NCBI GenBank assembly: GCA_002721445.1
Contig: PBKN01000009.1
Span: 80,242-144,241, forward strand
Length of the DNA stretch: 64,000 nt
Reading direction: 5' to 3'
From: Chloroflexota bacterium
GTDB lineage: Bacteria; Chloroflexota; Dehalococcoidia; Lucifugimonadales; GCA-002723415
Shown: positions 10,191-19,999 of the stretch, in pieces
Position numbering within the stretch: the stretch's first letter is position 1
How the letters are laid out: every line of letters begins with the position of its first letter
Translations under genes and position numbers: made by a program
Notes under the pieces: model-generated
The model's database searches: none
Told to the model about the DNA's origin: nothing
What the model saw: the letters and a program-made list of their open reading frames with translations, nothing else

Positions 10191-11243
10191 TCAATTTGAA
10201 GACTTAATCAATTTAAAAAACGAAACATTTGAGAACAATAAAATTAATTGGCCAATAATTATAACTGGAAAAATTAAAAGTGCATGAGATAAAGTTGCAA
10301 AACCGGCAGCTATGGATCTATCAATTAAACCAATAGAAGAAAAAATCAATGCTTCTCTTGCAATTAATTCAAATAATCCCAATCCCCCAGGAGCAGCTGG
10401 AATAGAACTTCCAATATTAACTATAGCTGTAATTAATACCATATAAACAATCATATAAAAATAATTTTGATATATGTAACTTAAATCAAATGAAAGAGCA
10501 ACAAAGAAGAATAGCCCAGATTCTAATACCCAAATAGGAATTGACAATAAAAATAATAATAGTAATTTTTTTGTTTCTCTAACAGACATTAATCCGTTAA
10601 TTAAATTTTCAGATAAATTACCTAAATGGTTTTTAATTTTTTCAGGAAATATTAAAATTATTTTCAAAAAAAATATATGAGTTCTATTTGGAGCATATGC
10701 TATTGAAAGAATTAACGTAAACAATAAAATAAAAGGTAAACTAAATACAGATATAATTAAAATTCTATTTAAACCAAATGAATCTTCAAAAATAATAAAA
10801 AAATCAGATAATGGTATGAAAAAACTTATGATGAAAATAAATAGAAGCAATATAAGTGCATCTAATACACGTTCTAAAAATATTGTAGATAATACTGCAG
10901 CCTTGCTAATATCTTCTCTTATACCAGTATAATATGCTCTAGTGAACTCACCTAATCTAAATGGTAATAAATTGTTTGCCATATATCCAACAATTACAAT
11001 AGGAAAAAGATTAAATGAACTAATAGGTTTTATTGGAGTTAACAAAATTTTCCATCTGAGTGTTCGGAAAATTAATGAAAACAAATACATAACAAAAGCT
11101 GGCAAATAATAACGATAATCAGAATTAATAATTGAATTTACCATTGTATTAATATCAATGGTAAATATGAATAATCCTAATAAAAACGTACTAAATACAA
11201 AAGCAGTACATAATTTTATCAAATTAACCAATTTAAACTCCAT
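10191..11243 (-). CDS. Flippase-like / lysylphosphatidylglycerol synthase TM-domain protein
   Basis: A 350-aa integral membrane protein with about eight hydrophobic segments spread over its whole length. It carries hallmarks of the UPF0104 / LPG-synthase transmembrane family: a LPFRLGEFTRAYY segment at about residues 96-108 and SSIPAAPGGLGLFE near residue 280. Members without the soluble synthase domain, like this one, are often found in glycan loci and are thought to be flippases or lipid-modifying proteins. It lies 11 nt from the TIGR03663-type gene and 40 nt from the FAD oxidoreductase on the same strand. Substrate unknown. Confidence 0.82.
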   Translation of the reverse strand: MEFKLVNLIKLCTAFVFSTFLLGLFIFTIDINTMVNSIINSDYRYYLPAFVMYLFSLIFRTLRWKILLTPIKPISSFNLFPIVIVGYMANNLLPFRLGEFTRAYYTGIREDISKAAVLSTIFLERVLDALILLLFIFIISFFIPLSDFFIIFEDSFGLNRILIISVFSLPFILLFTLILSIAYAPNRTHIFFLKIILIFPEKIKNHLGNLSENLINGLMSVRETKKLLLLFLLSIPIWVLESGLFFFVALSFDLSYIYQNYFYMIVYMVLITAIVNIGSSIPAAPGGLGLFELIAREALIFSSIGLIDRSIAAGFATLSHALLIFPVIIIGQLILLFSNVSFFKLIKSSN

Positions 11244-11254
11244 ACAATAATAAT

Positions 11255-13264
11255 TTATTCAGGTAAATTATTACTTATAATAACAAATGAATTTTCACTA
11301 CCAATTTTAGAATCCAGACCTTCATTAAAAATTATATATTTAATAACTTTATTCCAAAATCCATATTTTAATATGTCTTCAATGTTAAAGCTTCTATAAA
11401 CTTCTTCAGGAAACCAACTTCTATGACGAATTTTTAATGGTTCTTTATAGCCATTATTTAAAATACTTTTAACTTTTGATAAATTTTGTTCATGTATAAT
11501 TATAATTTCTCTATTTGATAATACAGATTTATAATATGAAATATTATCACTATTAAAATTAGAAAAATCTGCCCAATATACATCTTCAAATTCTCGTAAA
11601 TACCATTGCCAAGGCCAAGTAAAACCACTAGTTGTATCAATTAAAATCGGTAAATTATTAAAATCACCAGACTTAATTGACCATTCTGTAATATCATCAC
11701 TTAATTTTCGAATATCCGAGGAAGTCTGCGTGTAAACTATAGGCCCAATTGGTTTATCAGAATGAATATAAGTAGATCTAAATCCTACAAGAATTGAAAA
11801 AATAAACATAATAATAATTAATATAGTAGCTGTATATACATATATTTGTTTTTTATTAAGAATAAAATTATTTTTAGTTCTACAGTTATCTAATAAAACT
11901 GATTTAAAAATTAAAAGATTGTCTCCTAATACATATCCTGTAATACATATTAAAGGTAATGCTATATGAACCATTAACCATGGCATTTTTTCACTTGCAA
12001 TAATATATGCCAAAAGAGTTATAAAACTCCAATTGATCAAAAAGTTTGTAAAATCTGACTTCTTTTTTAAATAAAATATCATTGAAAATATAAAACCAAT
12101 AATTATAAAAAATTCATATATACTCATGGTGAAAAAATAGTAATACCAAGGCTGCCCACCTCTAGCTACTTCTTGCTGTACAACCCAATAACCTAAGGAT
12201 TGCCAAATTCCAGAACCTATACCTGAAAAATCAGTAAAAGCTTTTGTATATGCTAGTAACCATATGCCATAAAATATTAATGAAGATTTCCACCAAACTG
12301 CCCAGTTCCAAAGATAACCAAAATATACCGATGTTATAATCAAAGATGCAACTATTAATGTAGCTAAAACGACTCCTCCTCCAATAGGTATACCTGCGGA
12401 TGGTCCCGATCTTTGAGCAATAGTTAAATTAGTCCAATTTAGTAAAATTGAATCCTGAAAAACTGCAAATAATGCTGACCATTGCGGTAGAGTAAGTAGA
12501 AATATCAAAATTAATAGATTTAATTGAGCTTTAGGTAAACGTAAATTAAATTTACCAAATAGAAAATAATAAATTCTTATAGCTAATTTATATAAAGCTA
12601 ATGGAGGTGATAGGCTATATAAATTCATATTCCTAACGATATTAGTTTTAAACTTAGGAATTAGCATGAAAAAAAGTGTGCCTAAAATAGTAACTACAAA
12701 TATATAAGTATTCTCTTTAGTAGCAAAAGATAAAGCTAGAAAAGCAGATATCATATATAAATAATGATTTTTCTCTTCTCCAATGTATTTCCAAACTAGT
12801 ATAACAATAGAAAATGACCAAAAAGCAATTAATATATCATTCCTAGCAAACCGACTAAAATACAACATTGTTGGGGAAAAACACAATATAATAGAGGTAA
12901 ATAAAGCCCCGTAATTACCTAATTTAAAACGAAAAAAATAGGGTAACCCCACTAATAAAGTTCCAAAAATGACATATATTATCCTGCTAATAAAATCACT
13001 CGCATCAAAAAAAGTAAAAAGCAAAGCATTTATCTCAAATTGCAAAGGCCCATGCAACATAGGATTGTGTTGATATCCACCACCTTGAGCAAGTACCCAT
13101 GAATAAAAAGAATGTAAACTTTCATCATGGTGAACAGCTCGAGAGGATAAATCCCAAATTCTCATAATAAAAGCTATAAGAATTATTAAAGAGTAATAAA
13201 ATAATAGATTATATCTTCTTATATTAAAAAACCCTCTACTTGTATTGTAAATTTTCAAAATCAT
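11255..13264 (-). CDS. TIGR03663-type membrane glycosyltransferase-like protein
   Basis: A 669-aa polytopic membrane protein with about eleven hydrophobic helices and a soluble C-terminal stretch after about residue 500. The first extracytoplasmic loop carries AVHHDESLHSFYSW. This HHDE motif matches the acidic catalytic site of dolichyl-phosphate-mannose-type (GT39/GT83) transferases and the TIGR03663 (Agl23-like) family known mainly from Chloroflexota and archaea. It most likely moves a sugar from a lipid carrier on the outer face of the membrane; donor and acceptor are unknown. It lies 36 nt after the DUF2298 gene, a pairing that is common in Chloroflexota. Confidence 0.82.
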   Translation of the reverse strand: MILKIYNTSRGFFNIRRYNLLFYYSLIILIAFIMRIWDLSSRAVHHDESLHSFYSWVLAQGGGYQHNPMLHGPLQFEINALLFTFFDASDFISRIIYVIFGTLLVGLPYFFRFKLGNYGALFTSIILCFSPTMLYFSRFARNDILIAFWSFSIVILVWKYIGEEKNHYLYMISAFLALSFATKENTYIFVVTILGTLFFMLIPKFKTNIVRNMNLYSLSPPLALYKLAIRIYYFLFGKFNLRLPKAQLNLLILIFLLTLPQWSALFAVFQDSILLNWTNLTIAQRSGPSAGIPIGGGVVLATLIVASLIITSVYFGYLWNWAVWWKSSLIFYGIWLLAYTKAFTDFSGIGSGIWQSLGYWVVQQEVARGGQPWYYYFFTMSIYEFFIIIGFIFSMIFYLKKKSDFTNFLINWSFITLLAYIIASEKMPWLMVHIALPLICITGYVLGDNLLIFKSVLLDNCRTKNNFILNKKQIYVYTATILIIIMFIFSILVGFRSTYIHSDKPIGPIVYTQTSSDIRKLSDDITEWSIKSGDFNNLPILIDTTSGFTWPWQWYLREFEDVYWADFSNFNSDNISYYKSVLSNREIIIIHEQNLSKVKSILNNGYKEPLKIRHRSWFPEEVYRSFNIEDILKYGFWNKVIKYIIFNEGLDSKIGSENSFVIISNNLPE

Positions 13265-13300
13265 ATTATCTTATTTTTATAACCACTTGAAAAATTAATT

Positions 13301-15646
13301 TTAATTATTTGTTTTGTAAATTATAATACCGTCTTCTTGAAAAACTTGTTGGAAAAATAAATCAAATTTCTCTAATCCAGTTTGACCATATTTTTTGCGT
13401 TCTCTGTCACCAACATAAATATATTTAATATTATATTTAGATATTAATGTTTTTGTTTGATTTATATCTTGAGTTTGATATATTTCTTTCACATGGTTCT
13501 CTCTCAGAAATATTTCATCACTTTCATCTCTCCATTGTAGCTGATGACCCGGCCAATTAATGATATTAGGATTACCTGTGGATCTAGAAATCAACCCCAT
13601 ATCAGACCATTCTCCTACAGCTTCTAATAAAACGTCTGAAGAACCTGAATATGAAATCATAAAATTTATAGCATTAAATTCATTCTGCTCTAGGTAATCT
13701 AAGCCATTAAGACTAAAACTCGGTCTGTCAAAATCAACTTTGTTGTTAATAGCAGCTGGAGCATAATATAAAGTAATTATAGAAAACATCAAAAATACAC
13801 AAAAAATAATTCTATTTATAAACCTAATAAAAAATAATTTACTCTTATTAGTAAACCAAAAATAGTAAATTATATAACTTATTACTAAACCAAATAAAAT
13901 CCATATTTGATAATAAAGTTTAAATATTGTATTCATTCTATTATCAAAAAAATCACCTATATATAATAATTCAGAACCTAATATCAAAAAATAACTTAAA
14001 CCAATAAGCACCATTAAAAAAGAAAGTGTCAAATTATTTTTATTTTTCATTACCCAAATCGCATTATAAAAAGTTATAGAAATTAAAATACCTAAAGGAA
14101 GAATATGAACTAATCTAGATAAAATACTTAAATTTGATATATCTAAATTAATAACTAATATTACCCAAATAATAAAAGGTGTTAACCATAATAACGATGA
14201 ATAAATAAATATTTTCAACCATTCAGCAACAACTTTTGTCTTTGAAAAAAAATGTAAAACAAAAGGAACAGTTAACAATAAATACATACCCCAAACAATG
14301 AAAAAATGAATATATCTAGTTGTTGTCTGAACTGGCTTGATACCTGAAACCATAGTTTGAAAATCAATATAAAATGGTAAGAAGATTATTATTGATAAAG
14401 CAAAAATTAATAAAGGAGATATTAAAGATCTAAATAATAAATTTATATCTAAATTATTGTTATATTTATATAATTTAAATAATATAACAATAATTAACAA
14501 AGAAAATACAACTGGTGCATTCCAAAAATTTATAAATCCTAATGTTCCAAAAACTAAACTAGTAATAAAAATATAAATGAATGCAAAATTATCTAATTTT
14601 TTTAAACCTTTATATTTATATTTTTTGAGTGCAAATCCAAAATAATTTACAGGTAATATAAACCATTGCCAACAAACTATAATAGCTAATATAAAAAAAG
14701 GAATTGCCATCATGTGGGGATGTAGATCCCCAAGTAAAAAACTAAAGAAAGGAAATTCCTGTATAGTATAATCAATCCCCTTGCTAAATTCAAAAGTATT
14801 AATGATTCTAGTAGATCTAAACCACCACCAAAATTCCTGAGGAGCCCAGCTATAAGCTATTTCATTATTGGGGCCATTCAAATTTTCAATTGCTATCCAT
14901 GAATAAAATGCATTTGACCCTATACCGTTATATGACATAAATTCTAGTAAAACTTCAAGGTTTGACATAAAGCATATAAATAAAATAGATAATAAAGATA
15001 ATAAAATTATTTTTTTATTACTTATAAAATTTAATTTTAATAAATTAAATGAAAATCCAAAAATAATCATTGCAGATAAAGCAGGTATTAAAGCCAGAGC
15101 AAGATTATATGCTATATATGCAGGAATAAAAGACAATTTACCTAATACTGAAATTATCCAATAACCAAAATAATAATAATTTATACTTTCTCCATTAAAC
15201 CAAATATCATTTGGGTTTCCAAATCCTGAGTTATAACATGCATTTAAAAAAGCAATATCCATTGGTTGCTCGGTATGATTAATTGCAGGATCCATTCCTC
15301 TTATAAATAACCAAAAAAAGAAAGTTAATAAAAAAACTATTTCAGAAATAATTATAATTCGCCAATTTTTTATAAAAAAATTCCTTATATTGAACGAATT
15401 ATTAAAATTCATAAATAACAAAACCAAAACAAAGAAAAAAGATATAAGCCACAAAGAATAACTATTACTAGGTACAATATGGTAAACATTTAAAATCCAA
15501 GAAATAAAAGCTAATAATAATATTCCAAGAATTTTACTAACACAATAACCTTTATCAACTAATCTAGGAAAAACAAAATTTGTTATTGGTAATGCAAAGA
15601 GTCCAATTAATTGAATAACTATAAGCCATTTCAATACATCAAACAT
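13301..15646 (-). CDS. DUF2298 (Chlor_Arch_YYY) giant membrane protein
   Basis: A 781-aa membrane protein with well over ten hydrophobic helices and a small soluble C-terminal domain. It matches the DUF2298 family in its first large loop (RGMDPAINHTEQPMDIAFLN, with conserved Glu and Asp), in the YYYFGYW segment, and in FLLGDLHPHMMAIPF. The family is largely restricted to Chloroflexota and some archaea and resembles GT-C glycosyltransferases, so the window's taxonomic reading leans on it. The gene abuts ftsY (4 nt) and precedes the TIGR03663-type gene. The reaction is not established. The HEQ and YVGDRERK segments at the C-terminal end are of unknown use. Confidence 0.85.
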   Translation of the reverse strand: MFDVLKWLIVIQLIGLFALPITNFVFPRLVDKGYCVSKILGILLLAFISWILNVYHIVPSNSYSLWLISFFFVLVLLFMNFNNSFNIRNFFIKNWRIIIISEIVFLLTFFFWLFIRGMDPAINHTEQPMDIAFLNACYNSGFGNPNDIWFNGESINYYYFGYWIISVLGKLSFIPAYIAYNLALALIPALSAMIIFGFSFNLLKLNFISNKKIILLSLLSILFICFMSNLEVLLEFMSYNGIGSNAFYSWIAIENLNGPNNEIAYSWAPQEFWWWFRSTRIINTFEFSKGIDYTIQEFPFFSFLLGDLHPHMMAIPFFILAIIVCWQWFILPVNYFGFALKKYKYKGLKKLDNFAFIYIFITSLVFGTLGFINFWNAPVVFSLLIIVILFKLYKYNNNLDINLLFRSLISPLLIFALSIIIFLPFYIDFQTMVSGIKPVQTTTRYIHFFIVWGMYLLLTVPFVLHFFSKTKVVAEWLKIFIYSSLLWLTPFIIWVILVINLDISNLSILSRLVHILPLGILISITFYNAIWVMKNKNNLTLSFLMVLIGLSYFLILGSELLYIGDFFDNRMNTIFKLYYQIWILFGLVISYIIYYFWFTNKSKLFFIRFINRIIFCVFLMFSIITLYYAPAAINNKVDFDRPSFSLNGLDYLEQNEFNAINFMISYSGSSDVLLEAVGEWSDMGLISRSTGNPNIINWPGHQLQWRDESDEIFLRENHVKEIYQTQDINQTKTLISKYNIKYIYVGDRERKKYGQTGLEKFDLFFQQVFQEDGIIIYKTNN

Positions 15647-15649
15647 TAC

Positions 15650-16585
15650 TTACACTTCTTTTAAATTATCATCTTGGCTGAATAAATTATTGACAAAATA
15701 ATTAGAATTAAATTTCACCAAGTCACTTAAACTTTCTCCTGTTCCTAAAAAACAAATTGGAGTCTCAAGAGTTTTTACTACTGAAAAAACTATACCACCT
15801 TTTGAAGTTCCATCTAGTTTTGTTAACAAAATTCCATTACATCCTAAATTAGAAGTAAATTTTTCAGCTTGAGTTAATCCATTTTGACCAATTGTGGAAT
15901 CTAAAACTATTAAAACAGATAATTGATTTTCAGGAATCAACTTACATATTGATCTCTTAATTTTTTTCAACTCTTCCATAAGATTAGTTTTGGTATGTAA
16001 TCTCCCTGCAGTATCAATAATTCCAATATCAAGTTTACGTGAAATCGCAGCATTGACTGTATCATATGCTACTGCTGCAGGATCAGAACCTTCTTCATGA
16101 CTCACAACATTAACATTAATTTTATCACCCCAAACCTTAAGTTGTTCTATTGCACCAGCTCTAAAAGTATCTGCAGCTCCTAATATGATATTTTTTCTTT
16201 CTAGTTGGTAATATTTAGCAAGTTTGGCTATAGTTGTAGTTTTACCAACTCCATTAATTCCAACAATTAAAAAAACATGAGGGATTTTATTATCATTAAT
16301 AGACAAATTATTTGGAGAATCCAAAATCCCAATCATTTCATTCTTTAAAATATTAATTAATTCTTTAGTTTCATTTATTCTTTTTTCTTTAGCAATTACA
16401 TGTAATTTTTCAATTAAAAAACTAGCTACATCAATGCCAACATCTGATATATATAAACTTTCTTCTAAAATATCCCAAAATTCATTATCTATCTTTTCAG
16501 ATTTAATAAATGGTAAAAAGTTAGTTGACCATAATGCTCGAGTCTTATCTAAAACTTTTGAATGTATTCGATAATTATTAAACAT
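15650..16585 (-). CDS. ftsY: Signal recognition particle receptor FtsY
   Basis: A 311-aa SRP-type GTPase that docks SRP-ribosome complexes at the membrane. The NG domain is complete: an N-domain helical bundle, a G1 loop GINGVGKTTT at about residues 109-118, DTFRAGAIEQLKVW, DTAGRLHTKTNLMEEL, TKLDGTSKGG, and a C-terminal FLGTGESLSDL. The acidic membrane-binding A domain found in enterobacterial FtsY is missing, as is common in shorter bacterial forms. It lies 4 nt after the sortase gene and 4 nt before the DUF2298 gene, so the whole block is probably one transcript. Confidence 0.95.
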   Translation of the reverse strand: MFNNYRIHSKVLDKTRALWSTNFLPFIKSEKIDNEFWDILEESLYISDVGIDVASFLIEKLHVIAKEKRINETKELINILKNEMIGILDSPNNLSINDNKIPHVFLIVGINGVGKTTTIAKLAKYYQLERKNIILGAADTFRAGAIEQLKVWGDKINVNVVSHEEGSDPAAVAYDTVNAAISRKLDIGIIDTAGRLHTKTNLMEELKKIKRSICKLIPENQLSVLIVLDSTIGQNGLTQAEKFTSNLGCNGILLTKLDGTSKGGIVFSVVKTLETPICFLGTGESLSDLVKFNSNYFVNNLFSQDDNLKEV

Positions 16586-16589
16586 AATA

Positions 16590-17594
16590 TTAATTTAGAT
16601 CTTTATATTTAGATTGAATAGACTTACGTACACCTACTAATCTTGCTGTAACAACTAATCTATGGTCATAAATCAATTTTGGGACGCAAGTTACTAAAGT
16701 TATCGTTGAGTATTCTGAAGAATATAAATCTAATTCATCTTGGTGCATAACTTTAGTACTTATTACCTTATAAGCAAATTCTGCAACATCTGTATTTAAA
16801 ACAACATATACAGGAAATCCATCTCTCATTTTATCAGGTATAAGTGGAAGATTTCTGAACACATCTCCTTCATCTCTTAAGGGACTCTGAAGATGCCCAA
16901 AATACCATGAATTACCAATTTCACCAGGCTTACTTGTATCAGGTATATGACCTACTACATTTTTAGGAGTATTATATTGCATACTATTATCAAGTTCAAC
17001 AAGTTCTAATTCTTCAACTTTAGAATTTAAATTAATAATTGGAATAGTAATATAATTTGCATTCGAACCTAATAGCGATTGATCAAAATCATTTGGGCCA
17101 AACACCTTTTGATAATCATTGAGGAAATCCGATGATTTTATTTTTTCAGGCCCAATAACCAATTCATTATTATATTTTTCAAAATCATCTTTTTGCTTAT
17201 CAATATTTTCTTTTTTATTTATTTCTTTGTTATTTTGAAATTCAGAATCAACCTCAATATTTTCCACTTCAATAGTCTCTAAACTAACTTCGGAATTTGT
17301 TAAAGATTCTTTCAATTCAGATGTATTTTGAGAAGTATTTTTTTTAATGACAAAATTTGAATCTTCATCAATTTTACTATCATTTGTTTCATAAATTTCT
17401 AAGCTTGATGAATAATTGTTAAAAAAATCATTATCTTCATAAAGTATTTCTACATTTAATGTAGATAATTCAGATGTAGCTTTAATTTTATAAAAATAAA
17501 TTGAAGCAGAAATTGTTGAAAACAATATTCCCAATATTATTAAAAAATATCCAAATTCCCTTATCCCATATTTAGACATTTTAAAACTTATCAT
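16590..17594 (-). CDS. Sortase-family transpeptidase with long acidic linker
   Basis: A 334-aa protein with one N-terminal membrane helix (about residues 12-33), a long charged, low-complexity linker (about 45-150, rich in Glu, Asn, Ser and Lys), and a C-terminal sortase domain. The catalytic triad is visible: His234 in YFGHLQSP, Cys303 in TLVTCVP and Arg312 in DHRLVV. Sortases cut a sorting signal and join the protein to an envelope amine. The active site would face outside the cytoplasm. No partner with an obvious sorting signal is in the window. The start could be Met1 or Met6; neither has a clear Shine-Dalgarno. It lies 4 nt upstream of ftsY. Confidence 0.87.
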   Translation of the reverse strand: MISFKMSKYGIREFGYFLIILGILFSTISASIYFYKIKATSELSTLNVEILYEDNDFFNNYSSSLEIYETNDSKIDEDSNFVIKKNTSQNTSELKESLTNSEVSLETIEVENIEVDSEFQNNKEINKKENIDKQKDDFEKYNNELVIGPEKIKSSDFLNDYQKVFGPNDFDQSLLGSNANYITIPIINLNSKVEELELVELDNSMQYNTPKNVVGHIPDTSKPGEIGNSWYFGHLQSPLRDEGDVFRNLPLIPDKMRDGFPVYVVLNTDVAEFAYKVISTKVMHQDELDLYSSEYSTITLVTCVPKLIYDHRLVVTARLVGVRKSIQSKYKDLN

Positions 17595-17685
17595 GATTAC
17601 ACTAAATATAACTATATTAAAATTAATTTAATAAGCTGTAAATTTAAAAAGAAATATTAAATAATTAAAACAATTAATATTTAAC

Positions 17686-17925
17686 TTATCTAACTCTGGG
17701 GGAGTGAGAAGCTCCACTAGCAATAGGTTCATTTAAATATACATCTCCATTGCGAATTTTGATATTAAAACCACAATCAGGATCACTGCAAACCCATGCT
17801 TTATAATGTATAGATGCCCCTTGGCTACCAAAGTCTGATAGAGGTAATAATTGCCCCAAATCACATTTTCTACAAATTGGCCATGTATTATTATCCAAAA
17901 TCCCTCCTCCGAATACACATTCCAT
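17686..17925 (-). CDS. Small zinc-ribbon-like protein
   Basis: A 79-aa protein with two cysteine pairs, Cys18/Cys21 (CRKC) and Cys46/Cys51 (CSDPDC), spaced as in a zinc ribbon, followed by the beta-rich segment GFNIKIRNGDVY. No enzymatic residues are apparent. The ribbon, its strand direction and its position between amidohydrolase and sortase genes support a real gene. I do not recognise a named family. It could bind nucleic acid or be an assembly partner; the sequence does not decide. No strong Shine-Dalgarno precedes the ATG, so the start is the least certain part. Confidence 0.65.
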   Translation of the reverse strand: MECVFGGGILDNNTWPICRKCDLGQLLPLSDFGSQGASIHYKAWVCSDPDCGFNIKIRNGDVYLNEPIASGASHSPRVR

Positions 17926-17974
17926 AAGGATATAATAGGATAATTATAACATTTGTATCTAAACTCTACAAGTT

Positions 17975-18826
17975 TTAAATAAAACTTTCTAATCTGAAAA
18001 TTTTTTTGGCATTCTCATAAAAAATGTTAATTTTATCAACTTCTGAATTATTCGATTGATCTAAATGTTTTTTTATAAACTTGGGATTAACAAGAGGAAA
18101 ATCACTTCCAAACAATATCTTATTTGAACCTACCAGAGAAACAGATATGTCAAATATTTTTCTATCATATAAAAGTGTTGTAGCTGAAGTGTCAAAATAA
18201 ACATTCTTCAAAGAACAATCTACTTCTGGCATTAATGAATAAAAAGGCAATCCCCCTCCCCAATGTGAACATATTATAGTAGTATCAAGATAATTATTAA
18301 TAAAATTTAATAAAACTTCTGGTCTTGTGTGTCCTTTTCCATCATACAAATGTCCTACAGGTTCAGATGAATGCGTATTCACTATCATATTATTTTCTTG
18401 GACAACTTCCATAATATTATCCATTACATTTTTATCAGACAAATTAAAACCTTGAGTATCAGGATGTAATTCTCCTATACCACTCAACCCTAATTTATGA
18501 CATCTATCAATTTCATTTGCCGCTGCATTACCATGTAAAGGATTAACACCTGCAAAACCTATAAGTCTATCTGGATAACGTTTTACAGAATCAATAATAT
18601 AATCATTCACCTCTCTGACGATACCTGAATCTTGCCAGCCCATAGATAATATAACAGAGATATCAATTGATTCCTTATCCATATTAAAAATCAAATCTTC
18701 AGCTGTAACCATTTTTGCATTATTATTAGAAAATAAAGTTCGAAATGTTAAATCCTTATCTAACAAGTTCTTTCGATTTAAAATCAAAGTTTCGGGGAAT
18801 ATATGTACATGAGAATCAATAATCAA
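17975..18826 (-). CDS. Amidohydrolase (Amidohydro_2, TIM-barrel)
   Basis: A 283-aa metal-dependent hydrolase or decarboxylase of the amidohydrolase-2 family. Metal ligands and catalytic residues are visible: HVH in DSHVHIFPE at the N-terminus, the central His in NTHSSEPVGH and CSHWGGG, and Asp in FGSDFPLV near the C-terminus. Members act on aromatic and carboxylic intermediates (o-pyrocatechuate/ACMSD-like), but the substrate here cannot be read. The start is TTG (TTG ATT ATT GAT), with AGGA 6 nt upstream. It is the second of two adjacent amidohydrolases, 30 nt after the larger one. Confidence 0.88.
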   Translation of the reverse strand: MIIDSHVHIFPETLILNRKNLLDKDLTFRTLFSNNNAKMVTAEDLIFNMDKESIDISVILSMGWQDSGIVREVNDYIIDSVKRYPDRLIGFAGVNPLHGNAAANEIDRCHKLGLSGIGELHPDTQGFNLSDKNVMDNIMEVVQENNMIVNTHSSEPVGHLYDGKGHTRPEVLLNFINNYLDTTIICSHWGGGLPFYSLMPEVDCSLKNVYFDTSATTLLYDRKIFDISVSLVGSNKILFGSDFPLVNPKFIKKHLDQSNNSEVDKINIFYENAKKIFRLESFI

Positions 18827-18855
18827 TTTAAATCCTAACTAAAAAACCTTCGAAA

Positions 18856-19941
18856 TTATTTTTGAAATAATTTATATATATTATCACCAAAAATCTTATT
18901 TTTATCTTGAACAGATAGAAAATTACAATACTTTCTAATATAATCTATTGATTGTTTATATGTACAATATCTTTCAACATTAGGCATGTCTGATCCCCAA
19001 GCTAATCTATCTGATCCTAACCTTTGATAATATTCTTTAATAACAGAATATGACTCTTTAAATGGGTAATCCCAACTTTGGCCAAAAGCAATAGGAAATA
19101 ATATTTCTGAAATAAGATTTTGAGAATCTAAAGCTTTCCAGGCTTCATCAGGAATTTCAAATTTATCTCCATTAGAAAATGTAGACAAACTTAATCCATG
19201 TGTAAATACAACTTGTATATCATCATATTTTTTCAGCCAATTTGTAAAAGCATTTAATTCATTTAAATATACCTCTTTGTTAGGATTTACTGATGTCAAC
19301 ATCCAAAATACTGGTATATTTAATTTTCTTACTCTATCCCAAAATTTAAAAAATATTTCATCATCCACTAACTCATCTCGCCCATGCATTCTCAATGTAC
19401 CAGATTGATACCATAACCCATTTAATCCATCCTCTTTGATTGCGATTTCAAGATTTTCAATCTCACTATATTGGTCACTTTTCCATTCATCAATCATAGC
19501 AAGGCCCCAAAATCGATCAGGGAATTTATCTATAGCTTTTTTAATATATTTATTTAATTTTCCATATGAATGACCTGTTTGCAATACAGCCTTATCAATT
19601 CCAACGTAATCCATTTGAGCAATCATTAATTCTGGAGTAGCTTCTAAGTTTGCTAAAGTCGGTGGCAAATACTGTCTATAATAATTTTTAGAATTATAAA
19701 ACCAATTAAACTTTCCATGGTCACTTGCATAAATATTTACATCAGATAAATAATCAAATGAGAATCCTCCAGGAGTTACTAATGATTGTTCATTCAAAAT
19801 TTCTCCGGACTCCGTATCTCTGACAGGCTGACCATTAAACATTAACATATGCTGTATATATTTCATGTGTTCTGCATCACTACTGTGGCCAGAAGCACCT
19901 GACATAGGTGGGAAAATATGGGCATGAGAATCAATAATCAA
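18856..19941 (-). CDS. Amidohydrolase (Amidohydro_2), longer paralogue
   Basis: About 361 aa, the longer neighbour of the amidohydrolase that follows it. It has HAH in DSHAHIFPP, the later His in FTHGLSLS, and Asp in WGSDMPNVERYC, consistent with a metal-bound TIM barrel. An insertion around residues 25-90 accounts for the extra length. A longer reading from a TTG at 19951-19953 is possible, but GGAGG (19947-19951) overlaps that codon and sits 5 nt before the TTG at 19939-19941. The shorter form, MIIDSHAHIF, is therefore preferred and matches the neighbour's N-terminus. Likely works in the same degradation pathway; substrate unknown. Confidence 0.87.
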   Translation of the reverse strand: MIIDSHAHIFPPMSGASGHSSDAEHMKYIQHMLMFNGQPVRDTESGEILNEQSLVTPGGFSFDYLSDVNIYASDHGKFNWFYNSKNYYRQYLPPTLANLEATPELMIAQMDYVGIDKAVLQTGHSYGKLNKYIKKAIDKFPDRFWGLAMIDEWKSDQYSEIENLEIAIKEDGLNGLWYQSGTLRMHGRDELVDDEIFFKFWDRVRKLNIPVFWMLTSVNPNKEVYLNELNAFTNWLKKYDDIQVVFTHGLSLSTFSNGDKFEIPDEAWKALDSQNLISEILFPIAFGQSWDYPFKESYSVIKEYYQRLGSDRLAWGSDMPNVERYCTYKQSIDYIRKYCNFLSVQDKNKIFGDNIYKLFQK

Positions 19942-19999
19942 ATCAACCTCCAAATAATAAAATTTAGTAAATTATTTTGTGAGTATAAAAAACAAAAGT

